Assembly: GCA_012519205.1 (NCBI GenBank)
Contig: JAAYQR010000010.1
Location: forward strand, 62,001-126,000
Length of the DNA stretch: 64,000 nucleotides
DNA from: Candidatus Epulonipiscium sp.
GTDB lineage: Bacteria > Bacillota > Clostridia > Lachnospirales > Defluviitaleaceae
Direction: 5' to 3'
A program made the translations under genes and the position numbers. This document shows positions 52,893-61,680 of the stretch, one piece after another (position 1 is the stretch's first letter; each line of letters opens with the position of its first letter). The notes beneath the pieces are model-generated. The model did no database searches. It was not told where the DNA came from and was given only the letters and a program-made list of their open reading frames with translations.

Positions 52893-54329
52893 ATGCCTGT
52901 TTTATTGATAACTGGTTTGATTTTACTCGTATGCGCAGTCTCTAGCAAAGTTTTATATAAATATGGCATACCCATATTAGCAATGTTCCTTGCCATGGGT
53001 ATGTTAATGGGCTCCGATGGTATAGGGGGCATATATTTTGATAATTCACAGGTGGCAAAATTCATATGTGATATAGGGCTTTTATTTATTATGTTTTCAG
53101 GAGGTTTTGGAACCAACTGGAAGACAGCCAAACCAATTGCCTTTGCCTCAGGAATTTTGGCTACAATTGGGGTTTTTCTAACGGCTTTATTAATTGGTCT
53201 TTTTGCTTATTTTGCTCTAGGTTTTTCATTTCTCGAAGGAATGCTTTTAGGCTCGATAATTTCTTCTACGGATGCTGCTTCGGTATTTTCTATTCTCCGT
53301 TCAAAAAGGCTCAATTTAAAAAATAACCTTGCCCCTATGCTTGAAATGGAAAGTGGTTCTAATGACCCTATGGCATATATGTTGACGACGATTTTTATCG
53401 GCATCATAAAAGGAGAAGGTCAAAATATAGTGTTCCTTTTATCTTCACAAATCATAATCGGGGTTTTAATTGGACTCATCGTAGGTAAAGTGGCAGTATG
53501 GCTTATTAATCATGTTAAGTTAGATATTGACGGTCTTTATTCGATATTAGTTATAAGTGCTGCATTATTGTCTTTTTCTCTAGCAGATATATCTTATGGA
53601 AACGGCTTTTTATCAGTTTATATTACCGGGTTGATTATGGGGAATAGCCGCCTTATTCATAAAATAAGTTTGGTGCGTTATTTTGACGGATTGTCTTGGT
53701 TAATGCAAATTTTACTATTCTTTACCCTTGGACTTTTAGTATTTCCTTCCCAATTCCCTGAAATCGCTTTAAAGGGAATAGCTATTGCTATGTTTATTAT
53801 CTTTATTGCGCGACCTATAGCTATATTTTGTATTTTAACTTTCTTTAAGAGACCCCTTAAAGAACAGCTTTTGGTTTCATGGGTTGGATTCCGTGGGGCT
53901 GCCTCCATTGTTTTTTCCATTTATCCTTTAACAGCAGGGCTGCCAATTGCAAATGAAATATTTAATATTGTATTTTTCGTGGCATTATTATCTGTTTTGA
54001 TACAGGGTACGTTATTTATCCCTATTGCTAAAAAGTTAGATTTAGTAGGGACAGAGGAGACTGTGCTTAAAACCTTTACAGATTATTCCGGAGAATTGCA
54101 TGCTGAATTACTAGAAATCAAAATACCCCAAAATAGCATTATGGCAGGAAAAGCCATAATGGATTTGGATATACCTATGGATATACTAATAGTAATGATA
54201 AAACGAAAAGATAAACTAATAACTCCCCGAGGAACCACGGTTATAAAACCAGCGGACACCTTAATGCTTGCAGGAGATTATGAATTATTATTAGAAATAA
54301 ATAAAGAAATAGAAAAATTAACATCTTAA
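52893..54329 (+). CDS. CPA1-type cation/proton antiporter with RCK_C domain
   Basis: A 478-aa protein: about 12 membrane helices (1-390) followed by a cytosolic RCK_C/TrkA_C domain (about 405-478, IMDLDIPMDILIVMIKRKDKLITPRGTTVIKPADTLMLAGD). Resembles CvrA/NhaP2 potassium-proton antiporters. Helix motifs include GGFGTNWKTAKP near 70 and SSTDAASVFSILRS near 125. The RCK_C domain suggests gating by a bound nucleotide. SD AAGGAGGAG. Ion specificity is inferred only. Confidence 0.88.
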   Translation: MPVLLITGLILLVCAVSSKVLYKYGIPILAMFLAMGMLMGSDGIGGIYFDNSQVAKFICDIGLLFIMFSGGFGTNWKTAKPIAFASGILATIGVFLTALLIGLFAYFALGFSFLEGMLLGSIISSTDAASVFSILRSKRLNLKNNLAPMLEMESGSNDPMAYMLTTIFIGIIKGEGQNIVFLLSSQIIIGVLIGLIVGKVAVWLINHVKLDIDGLYSILVISAALLSFSLADISYGNGFLSVYITGLIMGNSRLIHKISLVRYFDGLSWLMQILLFFTLGLLVFPSQFPEIALKGIAIAMFIIFIARPIAIFCILTFFKRPLKEQLLVSWVGFRGAASIVFSIYPLTAGLPIANEIFNIVFFVALLSVLIQGTLFIPIAKKLDLVGTEETVLKTFTDYSGELHAELLEIKIPQNSIMAGKAIMDLDIPMDILIVMIKRKDKLITPRGTTVIKPADTLMLAGDYELLLEINKEIEKLTS

Positions 54330-54413
54330 GTATCTTGGAGGATTTATCATAAGTTAATATAGCATATATAAAAGTAATACAATATCTTTTAAAACCATGA
54401 AAGGGGAATATAT

Positions 54414-54959
54414 ATGACGGCATTTTTGTTTTTGGCAGACGGCTTTGAGGAAATAGAGGCCTTAGGCACAGTGGATATCTTGCGTAGGGCAGAGATTAAT
54501 ATATCTACAGTTTCTGTTACTAAAAATATAAAGGTTAAGGGAAGAAGTAAAATAGAAGTCATGGCAGATGCTTTATTTGAAGATATAGATATGGATGGTG
54601 CTGATATACTTATACTTCCAGGAGGGGCAGGGGTAAGTATACTTGATATTCATGAAGACTTAAAGAATATGATTAAAAAACATAATGATAAAAACAAATG
54701 GATTGCAGCTATTTGTGCAGCTCCTACAATCCTTGGAGGGATGGGGCTTCTAGAAGCTAAAGGGGCAGTTTGCTACCCGGGCTGTGAGGGGGATTTAAAA
54801 GGGGCAGTCCTTAAGGAAGAGGAAGTTATAGTAGATGGTCATATTATTACCTCTAAGGGTCCAGGAACTACATTCCTATTTGCCCTTAAAATTATAGAGA
54901 TGCTAAAAGGAATTAAGAAGGCTAAGGAAGTAGCAAAAGATATGTGCTATAGCCTATAA
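54414..54959 (+). CDS. DJ-1/PfpI (YajL-like) protein
   Basis: A 181-aa alpha/beta protein with the nucleophile-elbow Cys in AAICAAPTILGG near residue 100, the acidic GFEEIEALGTVDILRRA near 10, and GPGTTFLFALKI near 148. DJ-1 family proteins respond to oxidants or handle glyoxals; which applies here is unknown. SD AAAGGGGA. Faces the ECF gene. Confidence 0.88.
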   Translation: MTAFLFLADGFEEIEALGTVDILRRAEINISTVSVTKNIKVKGRSKIEVMADALFEDIDMDGADILILPGGAGVSILDIHEDLKNMIKKHNDKNKWIAAICAAPTILGGMGLLEAKGAVCYPGCEGDLKGAVLKEEEVIVDGHIITSKGPGTTFLFALKIIEMLKGIKKAKEVAKDMCYSL

Positions 54960-54963
54960 ATTA

Positions 54964-55006
54964 TTAAGGTGTCTGCTAAATACTTCGTATTAAGCAGACA
55001 CCTTAA
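54964..55006 (+). terminator. Long shared hairpin between convergent genes
   Basis: 14-bp perfect outer arms (TTAAGGTGTCTGCT / AGCAGACACCTTAA) plus an inner 5-bp AATAC/GTATT stem with a 3-nt TTC loop. It separates the converging DJ-1 and ECF genes. No T-run follows, so it is either an unusual terminator or a protective 3'-end structure. Confidence 0.6.
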
Positions 55007-55009
55007 GGA

Positions 55010-55513
55010 TTAAGCTTCTATCTTAGCATTCCTAGAGCCAAACAATATTGATTTTGGTATAACCTTTATAATAATAGCAGAAATAAATCCATCGGCAAAG
55101 TGATGAAGTATACTACCAACTCCAGTGATGATAAGCAAGTTATATACATCAAAACTTACAAAAGGCATAATAACTAACATTTCTAATAAACCATGAAGGG
55201 GTCCAGTAATAGCTACCACTTTTCCAAAGGACATTCCCTTTTTAATAAGTACAGAACCCAAGAGTCCCACAAATACATGCATAAATGCCCTAGCCCCTAC
55301 TAAGGGACCAAGATTTAGAGTGAATCCTAAGGCGGAACCAATCCCCACCATAATGGCAGCTTCTGGTCCAAGCAGCATGGAAATAAACATAGGCACATGG
55401 GAACCTAAAGTAGCACTAAAAGGTGGAACTATTACCTTGAAAAATACAGCAAAGGGTATGACGATGGCTAAGGCTGTAAGTAAAGCAGTTATTGTTAATT
55501 TTTTTACATTCAT
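55010..55513 (-). CDS. ECF transporter S component, substrate unknown (2)
   Basis: A 167-aa integral membrane protein, related in pattern to the one at 52348 (start NVKKLTITALLTALAIVIPF versus TTRKLTITALTVAL). Contains SHVPMFISMLLGPEAAIMVGIGSALGF near 37-63 and LVGARAFMHVFVGLLGS. Substrate not determinable; no riboswitch seen upstream. ATG at 55513 behind TAGGAGGA; a TTG two codons earlier is less suitable. Confidence 0.82.
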   Translation of the reverse strand: MNVKKLTITALLTALAIVIPFAVFFKVIVPPFSATLGSHVPMFISMLLGPEAAIMVGIGSALGFTLNLGPLVGARAFMHVFVGLLGSVLIKKGMSFGKVVAITGPLHGLLEMLVIMPFVSFDVYNLLIITGVGSILHHFADGFISAIIIKVIPKSILFGSRNAKIEA

Positions 55514-55598
55514 AAACAAATCCTCCTAAATTATTTTTAAATCATCATACCATGTGTATATACACCTGTCAATACAAATGTAATAATAAAAACCATTA

Positions 55599-56462
55599 TT
55601 ATATCTCTTCTTTACAATGCAGCCCTTTAAACTCAGAGGGGGTGCATTTTTTTATGGATTTAAATACTCTATTAAAGGTAGATATACTAGAAAATCCTGA
55701 CTGCATAGCTACGTCAGTGATAGAAAGATTGGGGTTAAGCAGTTGGGATTCGGCTACCCTTACTCGGGTTTGGTTTAGATATTCGTTGAAGGTTTTGTTG
55801 GTAAATTGTTTAAACAATCTAGAAAAATGAAACTTGCTAAAGCCTGCTATATCGGCTATTTTTTCTAGGGAGATGTCTTCCGCATAATTTTTATCAATAT
55901 AATCAAATACCTGATTAAATTTTTCGATATAGTTCTTTTGTAAAGTACCAGTATACTGGGTACCATTACCCATATGCTTTCTACCCAAGATAATAAACAT
56001 CTGTATAACCTTGGTATATATGGAGGCCTCACTTAAGGCATTGTCACTTAAATATTCATCTATGATATCCAGGAGGAGGTTTTTAAATTTCATGTGTATA
56101 TCTAAAGAATGAGAAGGTGTTAATAAATGAGGCTGCATTAATATTGGGAAAATACCATTAAAGCCGGTTAATTGACTTATAATCGAAAAATCAAATTGAA
56201 ATATTATCCTTACTCCTTTAGGAGGAGCAACCAATTCATGGAGTTCCCCTGGTGGTATAATTAGTATATCCCCTTCATTTAAAGCATAGCTAACCTTATT
56301 GATAATCACTGTGTAATCATTTTCCAAGGGCATAATGATTTCTGTAGCCGTATGCCAATGTATCGGATAATCCTCAAACTCCTTATTAATGTATAAAAGA
56401 AATACGGATGACTTCCTCCCATAAGCAACCGTTTCAAAAATCCCATCTAAATATTTAATCAT
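55599..56462 (-). CDS. AraC family transcriptional regulator
   Basis: A 287-aa regulator. The N-terminal cupin-like sensing domain (about 25-115, IHWHTATEIIMPLENDY near 34, LIIPPGELHELV near 66) is followed by a linker helix region and two helix-turn-helices at the C-terminus (about 186-280, ISLEKIADIAGFSKFHFSRLF and ITDVAMQSGFSSISTFNRVF). Divergent from the sugar-transport cluster, it is probably its activator. ATG at 56462 behind AAGAGGTG. The effector is unknown, presumably a sugar. Confidence 0.9.
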   Translation of the reverse strand: MIKYLDGIFETVAYGRKSSVFLLYINKEFEDYPIHWHTATEIIMPLENDYTVIINKVSYALNEGDILIIPPGELHELVAPPKGVRIIFQFDFSIISQLTGFNGIFPILMQPHLLTPSHSLDIHMKFKNLLLDIIDEYLSDNALSEASIYTKVIQMFIILGRKHMGNGTQYTGTLQKNYIEKFNQVFDYIDKNYAEDISLEKIADIAGFSKFHFSRLFKQFTNKTFNEYLNQTRVRVAESQLLNPNLSITDVAMQSGFSSISTFNRVFKSIKKCTPSEFKGLHCKEEI

Positions 56463-56850
56463 TATGCTCACCTCTTAAAATAATTCATAAATAATGTTAC
56501 TGATATAATTTTAAAATATACAAAAATAACAATTGTCAAATCTTGCTATGAAAACCGCAAAGTATTGTAAGGATTTAATAATAAATCTTTTTAATATTAT
56601 AATACATTTCTTAAAGCCTGTAAAGAAGGGGCTATGAAGTGGGGAAAACACGGTGAATTTATTTTATTAAAAAATAAATATGAAAACTATTTTCAAAATC
56701 TAATATTTGCAAACAACAATATCTGATAGAAATAAAGCAATATATGATAAGTATATATTCTAAAAAGATTATAAAATTATAATAAACCCTAATAAATTTC
56801 GAGAAAACATTATAAATATGTGCAATTCAAACAAAAAGGAGAGAAGCAAC
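56463..56850. other. Divergent regulatory region, 388 bp without a gene
   Basis: Very AT-rich spacer between the AraC gene and the binding-protein gene. It holds the 15-bp palindrome TGAAAACTATTTTCA (56681-56695), two 12-bp direct repeats (56717-56749) and a -10-like TATAAT (56778-56783) with no good -35. No clear promoter for the AraC gene or catabolite (cre) site was found. Confidence 0.6.
56717..56749 (+). promoter_or_regulatory. Candidate AraC-type operator: two direct repeats, 21 bp apart
   Basis: CAATATCTGATA (56717-56728) and CAATATATGATA (56738-56749) differ at one base and start 21 bp apart, exactly two helix turns. This is the usual layout for AraC-family activators. The downstream copy ends about 28 bp before a TATAAT (56778), just upstream of where a -35 would be, fitting activation of the cluster. 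Confidence 0.6.
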
Positions 56851-59769
56851 ATGCCGGCAAAAAGAAAGAAGCATATAGGACTAAGTATATCTATAACAGG
56901 TGCCATACTATTTATTGCCCTGTATTTCATTTACCAGAATATTGGAAGTGGAATGAAAGAGGATAATCTAAAAAATACTTATACTTTAGCAGCAGAGGCA
57001 AAAGAAGATATAGGAAGAAACAATACCTATGGTGTTTATCTTAAAAAATTTGATACGGCAAAATCTCCCAAGGATGAAATAGAAATAAACCTCTTTGAGT
57101 ATACGGATTCTAAAGAGGTAGAAATAAAGGAAAATTTCTCTGGGGAGGAGAAGGTGCTCCTGTCAAAGGAAGAAGGCTTTGTAGAATGGAATGTGGAGGT
57201 AAAGGAAGCCGGCCTATACAGCATTTATATCGAATATTTCCCCGTAAAATCTAAGGGAATAGATATAGAAAGGATTGTATACATCAATGGAGAAGTTCCT
57301 TTCCTTGGGGCCGATACCATAACCCTTAGCCGAGTTTGGACAGATAAAGGAGAAGCAAAGGTAGACAATAGAGGTAATGAAATAAAACCCAGTCAAATTG
57401 AAGCCCCCAGATGGGAAGCAGATTATTTCAAAGATTACATGGGGTATTATGTAGAACCTTATCAATTTTATTTTAATAAAGGTATGAACTCCATTAAATT
57501 AGAAGTTGCCAGTGAACCCATGGCCATAAGAAAAATAGTATTAAAAAATACTGGTGAATTAAAATCTTATAAGGATTACATTGCCTCTTTTAACGTAGAT
57601 AGCTATAAAAACTCAGACAAAGACTATATGTATAAGGTGCAAGGGGAGGATGCTACATTCCGTTCAGCCCCCACCTTATATGCGATTTACGATAGGTCCT
57701 CATCTAATACGGAGCCCTATAGTGCAGCCAAAATAAAGCTTAATATGGCTGGTGGGGAGCAATGGAAGGTGCCTGGTCAGTGGATGGAATGGGAAATTGA
57801 AGTTCCTGAAGATGGGATGTATGCTCTATCCATTAAGGGAAGGCAGAATTATAATAGAGGATTTGTATCCAATAGAAAAGTTTTAATAGATGGAAAAGTG
57901 CCCTTTAAAGAAATATCTACAGTTCCTTTTAAGTACAGCAATGAATGGAACTTAGTTACCTTAGGAGAAGAAGAACCTTATTCCTTCCCCTTAACTAAGG
58001 GAAAACATATTGTGCGGATGGAAATCACCTTAGGAGAACTGGGGGAATATCTCAATACACTGGAAGAGAGTGTCTTTAGACTTAATGAAATGTATCGAAA
58101 AATATTAATATTAACAGGAACCCAGCCCGACAGATACAGGGATTATCAAATCGAAAAAGTATATCCAGAAATTATAAGTGCCATGGAAAGGGAAAGTGAG
58201 ATTTTACTTGATCTGGTCGAGCAATTGGTATCCTATTCGGGACAAAAAGGTTCCCAAGTGGCAGCTGCCCAAACCGTTGCAAATCAACTAATTAAATTTG
58301 CAGATAAACCGGAAAAAATACCTCCTGCAATGGAAAATTTCAAAACCAATATAGGTTCCCTAGGAACATCTATATTAACCATGACAGAGTCACCCCTTGA
58401 TATCGACTACCTAATCGTTAGTGCCATAGATGCAGAGATACCTGTGGTAAAGGAAAACTTTATAGATAAGGTGGTACACGAAACCCGTTCGTTTTTTGCT
58501 TCTTTCTTTGAAGATTATGATTCTATAGGTAATGTTTATGAAGATGAAGAAAACACCGTGGAGGTGTGGGTATTATCCGGTCGTGATCAATCCCAAATCA
58601 TTAAAAATATGATAGACGATACATTTACTCCTGAAACTGGTATTGGAGTAAATGTGAAACTAATCAGCCAAGAGGTATTATTGCCTTCAGTTGTTGCCGG
58701 AACAGGACCGGACGTTGCCATAAATGTCCCACAGACAGAACCTGTAAATTTTGCATTAAGAAATGCAGCAGAAGATTTGTCAAAATATGAAGGATTTGAT
58801 GAAATATCCAAAAACTTTTACGATAGTGCCCTTCTACCATATCGCTACAACGGTGGTATTTACGCCATACCAGAAACTCAAAACTATCAGGTTATGTTTT
58901 ATCGTAAGGATATCATGGAAGAACTAGGACTTGAAATACCCCAGACTTGGGAAGAAGTTATTAAAATTCTTCCTACAATACAAAAAAATAATATGAATTT
59001 TGGTATTCCTACTACGGAAAAAAGGGTAGGTAATGCCAATACAGTGGATATATCAGCATTTTTAGTTCAATTGTATCAAAGAAGGGGAACTCTCTATTCT
59101 GAGGATGCTTCCAAATCGATAATAGATGCAGAAGTTGGAGTTGAAGCATTTGAATTTTGGACGAAACTATTTACCCATTATAAGCTTCCACTTACTTATG
59201 ACTTTGTAAACCGTTTTAGAACCGGGGAAATGCCCCTTGGAATTGCAGATTACAATACATTCAACACCCTTTCGGTATTTGCCCCTGAAATCAGAGGATT
59301 ATGGAGTTTTAGTCCTTTACCAGGAGTTACAGATGAAAATGGAAGGATTAATCGGGCTTCATCCAGCTGGGGAGTGAATGCATTGATGTTATCCGATACT
59401 AAGAACAAAGATGCTTCTTGGGAATTTTTAAAATGGTGGGCTGATACCGATACACAGGTAAGATTTGGTAGAGAAATGGAAAGTATAATGGGAGCATCTG
59501 CTAGATATGCTACGGCAAATACCAAAGCCTTTGAACAATTGGCTTGGAGCAATGCCAATAATAAAACCTTAAAAGAGCAGTGGGAATGGGTTGAATGTGC
59601 CCCTGAAGTGCCGGGGGGTTACTATACATCAAGACATATCGTAAACGCATATAGAAAAGTTGTTTACAATAACGAAGATCCAAGAGAAACCCTATTAGAC
59701 TACACAAGAACGATTAATGATGAGCTGGAAAAAAAGAGAAAAGAATTCGGTCTTACAACAGGGGATTAA
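56851..59769 (+). CDS. Large surface-anchored sugar-binding protein (two carbohydrate-binding-like domains fused to an ABC solute-binding domain)
   Basis: A 972-aa protein, more than twice the size of a normal binding protein. In order: basic N-terminus and a membrane helix (about 8-26), beta-rich region 1 (about 75-235; VEWNVEVKEAGLYSIYIEYF, YINGEVPF), beta-rich region 2 (about 265-395; MEWEIEVPEDGMYALSIKG, LIDGKVPF), a helical segment (about 405-540), and a C-terminal family-1 solute-binding domain (about 569-972; GTGPDVAINVPQTEPVNFALR, YAIPETQNYQVMFYRKDIM). The two beta regions share a repeated pattern and look like carbohydrate-binding modules. It lacks a lipobox and is probably held by its N-terminal helix. 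Two permease genes follow. Confidence 0.82.
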   Translation: MPAKRKKHIGLSISITGAILFIALYFIYQNIGSGMKEDNLKNTYTLAAEAKEDIGRNNTYGVYLKKFDTAKSPKDEIEINLFEYTDSKEVEIKENFSGEEKVLLSKEEGFVEWNVEVKEAGLYSIYIEYFPVKSKGIDIERIVYINGEVPFLGADTITLSRVWTDKGEAKVDNRGNEIKPSQIEAPRWEADYFKDYMGYYVEPYQFYFNKGMNSIKLEVASEPMAIRKIVLKNTGELKSYKDYIASFNVDSYKNSDKDYMYKVQGEDATFRSAPTLYAIYDRSSSNTEPYSAAKIKLNMAGGEQWKVPGQWMEWEIEVPEDGMYALSIKGRQNYNRGFVSNRKVLIDGKVPFKEISTVPFKYSNEWNLVTLGEEEPYSFPLTKGKHIVRMEITLGELGEYLNTLEESVFRLNEMYRKILILTGTQPDRYRDYQIEKVYPEIISAMERESEILLDLVEQLVSYSGQKGSQVAAAQTVANQLIKFADKPEKIPPAMENFKTNIGSLGTSILTMTESPLDIDYLIVSAIDAEIPVVKENFIDKVVHETRSFFASFFEDYDSIGNVYEDEENTVEVWVLSGRDQSQIIKNMIDDTFTPETGIGVNVKLISQEVLLPSVVAGTGPDVAINVPQTEPVNFALRNAAEDLSKYEGFDEISKNFYDSALLPYRYNGGIYAIPETQNYQVMFYRKDIMEELGLEIPQTWEEVIKILPTIQKNNMNFGIPTTEKRVGNANTVDISAFLVQLYQRRGTLYSEDASKSIIDAEVGVEAFEFWTKLFTHYKLPLTYDFVNRFRTGEMPLGIADYNTFNTLSVFAPEIRGLWSFSPLPGVTDENGRINRASSSWGVNALMLSDTKNKDASWEFLKWWADTDTQVRFGREMESIMGASARYATANTKAFEQLAWSNANNKTLKEQWEWVECAPEVPGGYYTSRHIVNAYRKVVYNNEDPRETLLDYTRTINDELEKKRKEFGLTTGD

Positions 59770-59815
59770 GAATAACAGCCTTATGGTATATGCCTGATGG
59801 GGAAAGGAAGATTGG

Positions 59816-60787
59816 ATGAATACAGAATTTGAAAGGAATAAAAGTTTTGTGGGTCTAAAAATAGAAGAGTGGAAACAAAAAAAGAAAAAAGATTTGGGTA
59901 TCATTTGGAAAAAGATGAAGCTGTCAAAAACATACTATTTATTTTTGGCCCCCTATGCCATATTGTTTAGCATATTCTACATTTTACCAGTTATCGTATC
60001 CATATTTTTTAGCTTCACCTATTACAACGTACTAGAGCCCCCTAGATTTATCGGCTTACAAAATTATATTAATCTTATTTTGGCAGATGATGTGTTCCTA
60101 ATAGCAGTCAAAAACACATTTTTGCTGGCCGCTATTACGGGGCCTATCGGATACCTGGCTTCATTTATATTTGCATGGTTTATCAATGAACTGCCAAGAT
60201 ACATTCGATCCTTTGCAGTACTAATATTCTATGCCCCAACCATTTCCGGGCAGGTATATCTTATCTGGGCAATCATGTTCAGTGGAGATGCCTATGGATA
60301 TGTCAATGCATTCTTAATGAGGCTAGGAATTGTCCATGAGCCCATACTTTGGCTTACCGACCCTAAGTATATGATGCCTGTTATCATATTGGTCGTTCTA
60401 TGGATGAGTTTGGGAACAGGGTTTTTATCCTTTGTCGCAGGACTCCAGGGGGTCGATAATGCCCTTTTTGAAGCCGGCTATGTGGATGGCATTCGAAATA
60501 GATGGCAGGAACTTTGGTACATTACATTGCCAAGTATGAGACCTCAGCTTTTATTCGGAGCAGTTATGGCAATTACCCAATCCTTTGGGGTAGCAGATGT
60601 AACCATGGCCCTAGCTGGATTTCCCAGTACGGATTATGCCGCTAGAACAGTGGTAACCCACCTAATAGATTATGGTTCTATTAGATTTGAGATGGGATAT
60701 GCATCAGCAATAGCAACGGTATTGTTCTTATCAATGATATTCACAAATAAAGTGGTTCACTCACTTATTAAAAAAGTCGGAACCTGA
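59816..60787 (+). CDS. Sugar ABC transporter permease (MalF/UgpA type)
   Basis: A 323-aa membrane protein with about six helices. The coupling-loop EAA motif is near residue 220: EAGYVDGIRNRWQELWYITLP. The cytosolic N-terminus (about 1-40) is charged and longer than usual. Together with the next gene it forms the channel for the 972-aa binding protein. No ATPase gene is in the cluster; sugar importers often share MsmX-type ATPases encoded elsewhere. Confidence 0.92.
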   Translation: MNTEFERNKSFVGLKIEEWKQKKKKDLGIIWKKMKLSKTYYLFLAPYAILFSIFYILPVIVSIFFSFTYYNVLEPPRFIGLQNYINLILADDVFLIAVKNTFLLAAITGPIGYLASFIFAWFINELPRYIRSFAVLIFYAPTISGQVYLIWAIMFSGDAYGYVNAFLMRLGIVHEPILWLTDPKYMMPVIILVVLWMSLGTGFLSFVAGLQGVDNALFEAGYVDGIRNRWQELWYITLPSMRPQLLFGAVMAITQSFGVADVTMALAGFPSTDYAARTVVTHLIDYGSIRFEMGYASAIATVLFLSMIFTNKVVHSLIKKVGT

Positions 60788-60809
60788 TGTAAGGGAGATA
60801 GGATTCATT

Positions 60810-61667
60810 ATGAAGATATTTAAAAAAAGAAAACCAAATAGATCCCGAGGTGGAGACTTTAGCATATACACCATGCTAATACTCTTTGGTATATTTATGG
60901 CTCTCCCCTTGGTTTACGCTATCAATAATGCATTTAAACCTTTAGATGAAATCTTTCTTTTCCCCCCTAGGTTTTTTGTTAAAAATCCTTCCCTAGATAA
61001 TTTTCAAGATTTATTTGTAATCATGGGTAAATCATGGGTTCCTTTTTCAAGATACATTTTCAACACCATGTTTATTACGGCAGTGGGTACTGCAGGTCAT
61101 TTGATTTTTGCTTCGATGGGAGCATATGTACTAGCCAAATATGAATTTCCAGGAAGTAAAGTGTTTTTTAATATTGTCGTTACAGCCCTTATGTTTTCAG
61201 GGTATGTTACATCCATACCCAATTATCTTATTATGACAAAATTGGGATGGGTAGATACTTATCTTTCCGTAATTATTCCTGCATTTGCTTCACCTATGGG
61301 ATTATTTTTAATGAAGCAATTTATGGAAGGGATACCGGATTCCCTTATAGAGGCTGCTAAAATTGATGGGGCAAAAGAAGGAAGAATATTTTTTAATATT
61401 GTTATGCCTATGGTAAAACCTGCATGGTTGACTTTGATTATTTTTTCAATCCAGAACTTATGGAACAATAAAGCATCAAATTTTATCTATTCAGAAGAAC
61501 TTAAAACATTGCCCTATGCCTTACAACAGATTATCAACGGTGGGGTAGCAAGGGCTGGAGTAGGGGCTGCAGTATCTTTATTTATGATGATTGTGCCCAT
61601 TGCAGTGTTTATCCTAACACAAAGTAATATCATAGAAACCATGGCTACTTCTGGGATAAAGGATTGA
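60810..61667 (+). CDS. Sugar ABC transporter permease (MalG/UgpE type)
   Basis: A 285-aa permease with six helices. The EAA loop is EAAKIDGAKEGRIFFNIVMP near residue 182. The start follows AGGGAGATAGG. Typical second subunit beside MalF-type permeases. It ends 1 bp before an NHL gene frame, suggesting co-translation of the whole cluster. Confidence 0.92.
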   Translation: MKIFKKRKPNRSRGGDFSIYTMLILFGIFMALPLVYAINNAFKPLDEIFLFPPRFFVKNPSLDNFQDLFVIMGKSWVPFSRYIFNTMFITAVGTAGHLIFASMGAYVLAKYEFPGSKVFFNIVVTALMFSGYVTSIPNYLIMTKLGWVDTYLSVIIPAFASPMGLFLMKQFMEGIPDSLIEAAKIDGAKEGRIFFNIVMPMVKPAWLTLIIFSIQNLWNNKASNFIYSEELKTLPYALQQIINGGVARAGVGAAVSLFMMIVPIAVFILTQSNIIETMATSGIKD

Positions 61668-61680
61668 GGTGAATGCAAAA

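Noticed and set aside
56539-56570. Catabolite-repression (cre) site sought before the sugar cluster
   Set aside because: The nearest match (ATGAAAACCGC) fails the central CG spacing of the consensus.
56634-56726. A 30-codon ORF in the AraC/binding-protein spacer
   Set aside because: The ribosome site is close and weak, and the frame runs through the palindrome and into the first operator repeat; more likely chance in AT-rich DNA.
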